Source of the DNA: a bacterium
Lineage (GTDB): Bacteria > Bacillota > Sulfobacillia > UBA995
NCBI GenBank assembly: GCA_031082145.1
Contig: JAVHLP010000007.1
Coordinates: forward strand, 1 to 64,000
Direction of reading: 5' to 3'
Length of the DNA stretch: 64,000 bases
The position numbers were made by a program, and so were the translations under genes. This document shows positions 60,001-64,000 of this stretch, piece by piece (positions within the stretch are counted from its first letter, which is position 1; each line of letters begins with the position of its first letter). A model generated the notes under the pieces. It worked only from the letters and a program-made list of their open reading frames with translations, was not told the DNA's origin and ran no database searches.

Positions 60001-60561
60001 CGTGAACGGGTAGACGTCAACCAGGCCACCGCGGGCGGCGAACTGCCCCCGCACTTCCACCGGGTCAACCGGCTCGTAGCCGGCCCGGACCAGCCCCGCC
60101 AAGAGAGCGTCTCGATCCAGCGACTCCCCGCGGCGGATCTCCCAGGCCTCCCGGGCTAGTTGCGCCGGCTCCGGCAAGCGCTCGAGTATCCCCTCTCCGG
60201 TGGTGACGATGACCCCTGGCCCACCCCGGAGCAAATGCTGCAGGGCAGCCAGTCGCTGGGCGCCAATGTCGGCGCTTTGGGCCACCAGTTCCAGCGGGAC
60301 CCGCCCGGCGGGAGGGAACAGCAGGGCCTGTTCTTCCCCCAGCCAGACGGCAAGGTCGTCGCGTGCCCGCTCAGCGTGGGCTTGGTCGGCCGTAACATAG
60401 AGGCAGGGGACACCCGCCTGGTTCGCCAGGGCTGCGGCCAGGAGGGCGGCTTGGGCCCCGTCCAGGCCGATAACCGCCTGAGCGGCGGCCCCTGAGGCAA
60501 GGCGGTCGGTCAACTGACGGCACTCCGGACAGGCCAGAACGAGATCTAGGACTGCCCGCAC
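57076..60561 (-). CDS. mfd: Transcription-repair coupling factor Mfd
   Basis: A 1161-residue translocase that removes RNA polymerase stalled at DNA lesions and recruits UvrA. It has an N-terminal UvrB-like region, an RNA-polymerase interaction domain (VGDYVVHANHGIGVYQGIQT, about 505), helicase motifs (LLLGDVGYGKTEVAMRAAFK Walker A, DEEHRFGVAHKE Walker B, SATPIPRTLHLAL) and a TRCF C-terminal domain. Overlaps the pth end by 16 nt. Confidence 0.96.
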   Translation of the reverse strand: MRAVLDLVLACPECRQLTDRLASGAAAQAVIGLDGAQAALLAAALANQAGVPCLYVTADQAHAERARDDLAVWLGEEQALLFPPAGRVPLELVAQSADIGAQRLAALQHLLRGGPGVIVTTGEGILERLPEPAQLAREAWEIRRGESLDRDALLAGLVRAGYEPVDPVEVRGQFAARGGLVDVYPFTADDPVRIELSGDEVDSIRVFDPASQRSQHPVEMVSIFPAREMVLGEAESRNLEAAVRRELEAAVEKLRGAGKGTAAARLRDRVEAHLQAPGREGRRSYLPYAAETVHLVDYLGTGGLLMVEEPARVGEHVRKAEQLALEGMARLMEDGYLLPREVETHAAATQLPAILTRRRRIGFSRLPRGGSEPRVSMRGRPMTGFRGRWPAFLEELGRWRDQQYAICLVARDQARVQAITSTLREAGVAAGTGSVAPGRVLVVAGWLRQGFELSSVRLVVVTESDITGRPPGLRPVRAPREGARLGDFRDLKVGDYVVHANHGIGVYQGIQTLTVDGVARDYLFIRYSGADRLYVPVEQIDVVNRYVGAEGHEPRINRLGGTEWARAKRKARESVRALAFDLLSLYARRQALPGHAAMPDGPWQADMEASFPYEETPDQLRSIAEIKADLESPRPMERLLLGDVGYGKTEVAMRAAFKIAAAGRQAAVLVPTTVLAQQHYQSFTDRLREFPVQVDLLSRLRGPGEQARTVESLRRGTTDIVIGTHRLLQEDVVFRDLGLLIVDEEHRFGVAHKERLKLLKQGVDVLTLSATPIPRTLHLALARVRDTSFIDTPPENRHPVQTYVCEYTEHLVREAVLRELARGGQVFYVHNRVETIFRAAAALAALIPEARLLVAHGQMRERELEEVFLRFVAGDSDVLVCTTIIEAGLDLPNVNTLIVEDADRLGLAQLYQLRGRVGRSSRLAYAYLTYRRGRVLTELAEKRLATLEEFTELGSGYRVALRDLELRGAGSILGAEQHGFMAAVGFDLYCRLLEEAVREVRGEALPSRPETQVEVAVSAFLPSHYVPDERQRMEAYRRMADAADEAALGDVEEELRDRFGEPPPPACDLVAIARLRIVAGRAGFAGVVQQGRRLLFRLAPGKPADPQAVAQVIAWGRGRVLAAPSRSNSLLAVKLDALQGRELLEYAEAVIRQYAAREGEG

Positions 60562-61118
60562 GGCTGGTCCTCCCGGCTGTGGAACGCCTGCATGGCCGCC
60601 TCGGGTCCCTCGATGATCCAGGCTACGACGGCCCGGGCTGCCATCGTCACCAAAGCTTCCCGGGCAGGCCGTGCCGCCGGTGGCGGTGGGCTAAGAACAA
60701 ACTGACGGGGTTCAAGGTTGTCTGACGGCCGCCCAATGCCCAATTTCAGCCGCGAGAACCTGTCGGTGCCCAGGGCAGCGATGACCGACGCCACCCCACG
60801 GTGACCACCGGCGCCACCCGCCTGCCTGAACCGGAGCCGCCCCAGGGGCAGGTCCAGGTCGTCATGTACGAGCAGCAGATCTCCGGGCCCTAACCCCAGA
60901 CGGCCGAGGGATCGCCGGACCGGCTCGCCGCTCGAGTTCATGAACGAGCGGGGCTTGAGGAGAGCAACCGCTTCATGGTGGATGCGGCCAAGCCTGAGAC
61001 CAGATCCAGCAGCGAAGGGGTACTCGGCCAGAAGGCGGTCTACCACCTGAAAGCCCGCGTTGTGCCAGGTATTCCGGTATATCCGGCCGGGGTTGCCCAG
61101 GCCCACGACAAGCTTCAG
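60546..61118 (-). CDS. pth: Peptidyl-tRNA hydrolase
   Basis: A 190-residue hydrolase that frees tRNA from prematurely released peptidyl-tRNA. Motifs: GLGNPG at the start, NTWHNAGFQVVDRL with the catalytic histidine region, KPRSFMNSSGEPV, LLVHDDLDLPLGRLRF and GGHRGVASVI. The start is probably CTG 61118, which gives MKLVVGLGNPG exactly like other Pth proteins; GTG 61106 would lose the first beta strand. Confidence 0.93.
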   Translation of the reverse strand: MKLVVGLGNPGRIYRNTWHNAGFQVVDRLLAEYPFAAGSGLRLGRIHHEAVALLKPRSFMNSSGEPVRRSLGRLGLGPGDLLLVHDDLDLPLGRLRFRQAGGAGGHRGVASVIAALGTDRFSRLKLGIGRPSDNLEPRQFVLSPPPPAARPAREALVTMAARAVVAWIIEGPEAAMQAFHSREDQPCGQS

Positions 61119-61227
61119 TTGCCAACACCGTTCCTCTCTCTCGGAGGCGGGGTCGGGGCCAAGACGGGGATCGGGCTACCTCCCCGACACTGGGGATGCA
61201 TCCCGACGGACAACTCGGGGGGTCGGA

Positions 61228-61860
61228 CTAGTCGTCCGCCTCGCCTTCACCGGCTCCCTCGTCCGGCCCCTCGACGGGAGCTTCCGCCGGTTCCTCGGCC
61301 GCGGCCCGGGCCGTCACAACGCTGAGGACCACCTCGCCGGGGGGAGAAACCAGGCGGGCATCGCCGGGCATGGCGACATCGCCGGCGACGACCTGATCTC
61401 CGGCCGTCATGCCGGTCACCGACACCGTGAGGTGATCGGGGATCTCCATCGGGAGACACTCTACCTCGAGATCACGCGTCTGGTGGCGTACCAGCAAGCC
61501 CTCTCGTTCCACGTCTTCGGCGCCCTCAACCAACAAGGGCACCCGGACGCTGATACGATGGGTCAGCGAGACCTCGATGAAATCGACATGCAGGAGTCCC
61601 CGGCGAGCCGGGTGGCGCTGCAACTCCTTGAGAACGACGGTCCGGGTGCGGTCGGCGCCGTCCGGCAACTCTATAGAGAACAGGGCGTTTCTCCCTCCCA
61701 CCTGGAGAGCGCGCTCCAGGTCGCGGGCCTTGACCGCGATGGACAGGGCCGCCTTGCCCTGACCGTACAGGACGGCCGGCATCAGCCCCGCCTGGCGTAG
61801 CCGCCGGGCGGAACCCTTGCCGGTGTTCCGGAACTCAGCCTGAAGGCTTACCGGTTGCAT
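61228..61860 (-). CDS. ctc: 50S ribosomal protein L25/general stress protein Ctc
   Basis: A 210-residue CTC-type L25 that binds 5S rRNA. The N-terminal L25 domain has LRQAGLMPAVLYGQGKAALS and LKELQRHPARRGLLHVDFIE; the TL5-type C-terminal domain follows. The last 30 residues are a glutamate-rich tail. ATG 61860 is chosen; it lies between prs and pth, the conserved order. Confidence 0.93.
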   Translation of the reverse strand: MQPVSLQAEFRNTGKGSARRLRQAGLMPAVLYGQGKAALSIAVKARDLERALQVGGRNALFSIELPDGADRTRTVVLKELQRHPARRGLLHVDFIEVSLTHRISVRVPLLVEGAEDVEREGLLVRHQTRDLEVECLPMEIPDHLTVSVTGMTAGDQVVAGDVAMPGDARLVSPPGEVVLSVVTARAAAEEPAEAPVEGPDEGAGEGEADD

Positions 61861-61941
61861 AGACACAAGACCTCCCCGCATGCACGCTGGCCACGTACAT
61901 CATCCTAGAACAACCGCCGCCGGCTGTCAAACCCCGCCTGG

Positions 61942-62883
61942 CTACAGAAACAGCTCGCTGACCGAGAGATCCCCATGGATCCGCAGGATGGCTTCGGCCA
62001 GCAGCGGAGCCACTGAAAGCACGGTTATGCGGGGCAGGCTGCGGCCCAGAGGAAGGGTATTGGTGACCACCACCTCCCGAATGGCCGAAGCCTCCAGCCG
62101 GTCCAAGGCGGCTCCCGAGAGTACGGGATGAGTGCAGGCGGCGTAGACCTCGATAGCCCCCCCTTTTTCGACCAGGGCCGCCGCCCCCTTGGTGATCGTA
62201 CCGGCGGTGTCGATCATGTCGTCCACCAGGATCGCCCGCTTCCCCCGTACGTCGCCGATGACGTGGTAGATCTCCGACTCGCCCCGACGGGGGTGTCGCT
62301 TGTCCAGGAAGGCCAGGCTTGCCCCCAGCCGGGCGGCCATGTCGCGAGCCCGTGGCACCCCGCCCACGTCGGGTGAGACAACTACCGTCTTCCCCATCTC
62401 TCGCTCTCGGAAGTGACGGGCCAGGATGGGGGCGGCCGACAGGTGATCAACCGGTATGTCAAAGAATCCCTGGATCTGACCGGCGTGGAGGTCCATCGTG
62501 AGCACTCTGCTGGCCCGGGCGGTCACGATCAAGTTGGCGACCAGCTTGGCGGTGATCGGCTCCCGCCCTTGGGTCTTCCGGTCCTGCCGGGCGTAGCCGA
62601 AGTACGGGACCACTGCCGTGACCCGCCGGGCCGAGGCTCTGCGCAGCGCGTCTATGATAATCAGGAGTTCCATAAGGCTGTCGTTGACCGGAGCGCCGGT
62701 GGGCTGGATCACGTAGGCGTCGGTCCCCCGAACGCTCTCCCTGATGAGCACCTGAATCTCCCCGTTGGAGAAACGTCCCAGCTCAATGGCACCCAGGCCG
62801 GTACCCAGCCGGGTGGCTATGTCCTGGGCCAGATCCGGATTGGCGCTGCCGGTGAACAGCTTGAGGCCTTCCCGATCCGTCAT
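61942..62883 (-). CDS. prs: Ribose-phosphate pyrophosphokinase
   Basis: A 313-residue enzyme making PRPP from ribose 5-phosphate and ATP. Motifs: [37 protein letters not shown], and PRPP loop [14 protein letters not shown] 62883 with GGGGGGAG 5 nt upstream is chosen over the longer frame. It follows glmU directly. Confidence 0.96.
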   Translation of the reverse strand: MTDREGLKLFTGSANPDLAQDIATRLGTGLGAIELGRFSNGEIQVLIRESVRGTDAYVIQPTGAPVNDSLMELLIIIDALRRASARRVTAVVPYFGYARQDRKTQGREPITAKLVANLIVTARASRVLTMDLHAGQIQGFFDIPVDHLSAAPILARHFREREMGKTVVVSPDVGGVPRARDMAARLGASLAFLDKRHPRRGESEIYHVIGDVRGKRAILVDDMIDTAGTITKGAAALVEKGGAIEVYAACTHPVLSGAALDRLEASAIREVVVTNTLPLGRSLPRITVLSVAPLLAEAILRIHGDLSVSELFL

Positions 62884-62923
62884 GGCTGCTCCCCCCGGAG
62901 ACAAGAGTCTGCTGCTCCCGGAG

Positions 62924-64000
62924 CTACTTCGGCTTCGAAGGTTCTCTCTCCTCCGGCGGGGGGCCGAGTCCCTTACGGGCCGTCCAGCCCTCCACGTTCA
63001 CCTGGCGAGCGCGCCCTACTCCCAGGGCCCCGGCCGGCACATCCCGGGTGATGGTCGAGCCGGCCGCAACGTACCCACCCGGATGTACCGTCACCGGTGC
63101 CACCAGGTTGGCATTGCAGCCCACGAAGGCCCGGTCGGCTATGACCGTACGGTGTTTCTGCCGGCCGTCGTAGTTGACCACGACCACCCCGGCTCCGATG
63201 TTGACCCCGCCGCCGATCGAGGAATCGCCCACGTAACAGTGGTGGGGAATCTTAGTTCCCTCGCCAACGCTGGAGTTCTTGATCTCGGCAAAGTTGCCTA
63301 TGCGGGCCCCTTCGGCCAGTATCGTCCCCTGCCGGAGGTGGGCGAACGGCCCGACTTGGGCGCCCTTGCCTAGCCGGCATCCCTCCACCACCGAGTAGGA
63401 TACCACGGCCCCGTCTTCGGCCAGGGAATCCACCAGCCGGGCGCCGGGACCCACCCGGCACCCCTTGCCGACCACGGTGTCACCCTCTAGCAGGGTGAAG
63501 GGGTAGAGCACCGTGTCCGGGCCCACCCGTACCCCCGCGTCCACGAAGGTGCTGGCGGGGTCCAGAACGGTGACTCCTTGCTCCATAAGCCGGTCCAGTG
63601 CGCGGCGACGGAGGACCCTCTCCGCCTCGGCCAGTTCCATCCGATCGTTGACGGCGCGGACCAGAGCCGGATCGTCTACCCGGTGAGCGGCCACCGCCTT
63701 GCCCTGGCCTCGGAGAATGGCCAGCACGTCGGTCAGGTAGTATTCGCCCTGGGCGTTATCCCGGGTGAGTGAGGACAGCGCCGCAAACAGGTCGTCCCGC
63801 TGGAAGCAGTAGATCCCCGTGTTGACCTCGTCAACGGCACGCTCCTGGGGAGAGGCGTCAGCTTCCTCGATGATGGCCTTCAGGCCGCCGGCCTGGTCCC
63901 GGATCACCCGTCCCAGGCCGCGGGGGTCGTGAACCCGGGCGCTGAGCACGGTAGCCGCAGGTCGGTCCCGCCGGTGTGCTGACACCAATTCGTGCAGGGG
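62924..64000 (-). CDS. glmU: Bifunctional GlmU, 5' end missing (window edge)
   Basis: The C-terminal part of the enzyme that makes UDP-N-acetylglucosamine. Visible are the end of the uridylyltransferase domain ([33 protein letters not shown]) and the left-handed beta-helix acetyltransferase domain ([44 protein letters not shown]). The N-terminal part with the sugar-nucleotide motif lies beyond the window, so the frame is open to the edge. Confidence 0.93.
   Translation of the reverse strand, partial: PLHELVSAHRRDRPAATVLSARVHDPRGLGRVIRDQAGGLKAIIEEADASPQERAVDEVNTGIYCFQRDDLFAALSSLTRDNAQGEYYLTDVLAILRGQGKAVAAHRVDDPALVRAVNDRMELAEAERVLRRRALDRLMEQGVTVLDPASTFVDAGVRVGPDTVLYPFTLLEGDTVVGKGCRVGPGARLVDSLAEDGAVVSYSVVEGCRLGKGAQVGPFAHLRQGTILAEGARIGNFAEIKNSSVGEGTKIPHHCYVGDSSIGGGVNIGAGVVVVNYDGRQKHRTVIADRAFVGCNANLVAPVTVHPGGYVAAGSTITRDVPAGALGVGRARQVNVEGWTARKGLGPPPEEREPSKPK

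Noticed and set aside
1..64000. CRISPR array or prophage
   Set aside because: No regularly spaced direct repeats, cas genes, or phage structural or integrase genes were found in the window.

Overview
The window comes from a high-GC, endospore-forming, probably anaerobic and hydrogen-metabolising Firmicute (Clostridia-like lineage). Sporulation genes spoIIE, spoIID, spoVB, spoVT, yabP and yabQ show spore formation. A complete [FeFe]-hydrogenase system with its maturases HydE, HydF and HydG shows anaerobic redox metabolism. The core gene order (glmU-prs-ctc-pth-mfd-prsA-spoVT-spoVB-yabN-hup-yabO ... yabP-yabQ-divIC ... spoIIE-tilS-ftsH ... coaX ... dus-greA-lysS ... rRNA) is the usual origin-proximal block of Bacillus/Clostridium relatives. 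The species cannot be named from the sequence alone. Nearly all genes from 8.6 kb to the right edge lie on the minus strand.

Region by region. 1-200: 5' end of a 16S rRNA gene (minus strand) with its promoter. 200-1769: an intact ISLre2/UPF0236-type insertion sequence with 24-bp terminal repeats and a 9-bp target duplication, sitting just upstream of the rRNA promoter. 1924-7346 (plus strand): a surface/exopolysaccharide cluster made of an SLH protein, an O-antigen-ligase/polymerase-like protein, a Wzz-type chain-length protein, a BY-kinase and a PHP tyrosine phosphatase. 7347-8895: a scrap yard with an SDR tail, an intact Nudix gene, a HAD N-terminus and a truncated IS1634-like transposase.

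8989-19099: one long minus-strand hydrogenase operon. It begins with an ECF S component, two DRTGG proteins, an RsbW-like ATPase, a group-D (sensory-type) [FeFe]-hydrogenase HydS and a PHP protein. It continues with NuoE/HydC, a histidine-kinase-like ATPase, a NuoF-GltD fusion (HydB), catalytic HydA and a thioredoxin-fold [2Fe-2S] protein. The sensory module at the front probably governs the electron-bifurcating module at the back. A perfect 20-bp palindrome precedes the NuoE gene. 19298-24856: lysS, greA, an HTH regulator, dus, a bifunctional nuclease and a threonine-dehydrogenase-like gene. 24816-28803: hydF, hydG, hydE and a TM1266-type regulator, so the machinery that builds the H-cluster lies within 5 kb of the operon that uses it.

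29058-46542: coaX, birA, folate-linked formimino genes (fchA, ftcD), an NHL-type protein, a frameshifted M20 amidohydrolase, a small coiled-coil gene, an MFS transporter, an MBL hydrolase, cca, ftsH, tilS, spoIIE, DUF1540, DUF1360, DinB and TatD genes. 46543-48214: a lower-GC accessory patch with a frameshifted Fic gene. 48215-64000: tRNA-Lys and tRNA-Met, then the spore-cortex/division/translation-quality block (divIC to glmU), with glmU cut off by the window edge.

The most unusual features are the NuoF-GltD fusion hydrogenase operon with its embedded sensory hydrogenase and palindromic site, the IS next to the rRNA promoter, a palindrome inside the ftsH promoter spacer, a sigma-G-type promoter for spoVT, and an apparent CTG start for pth.
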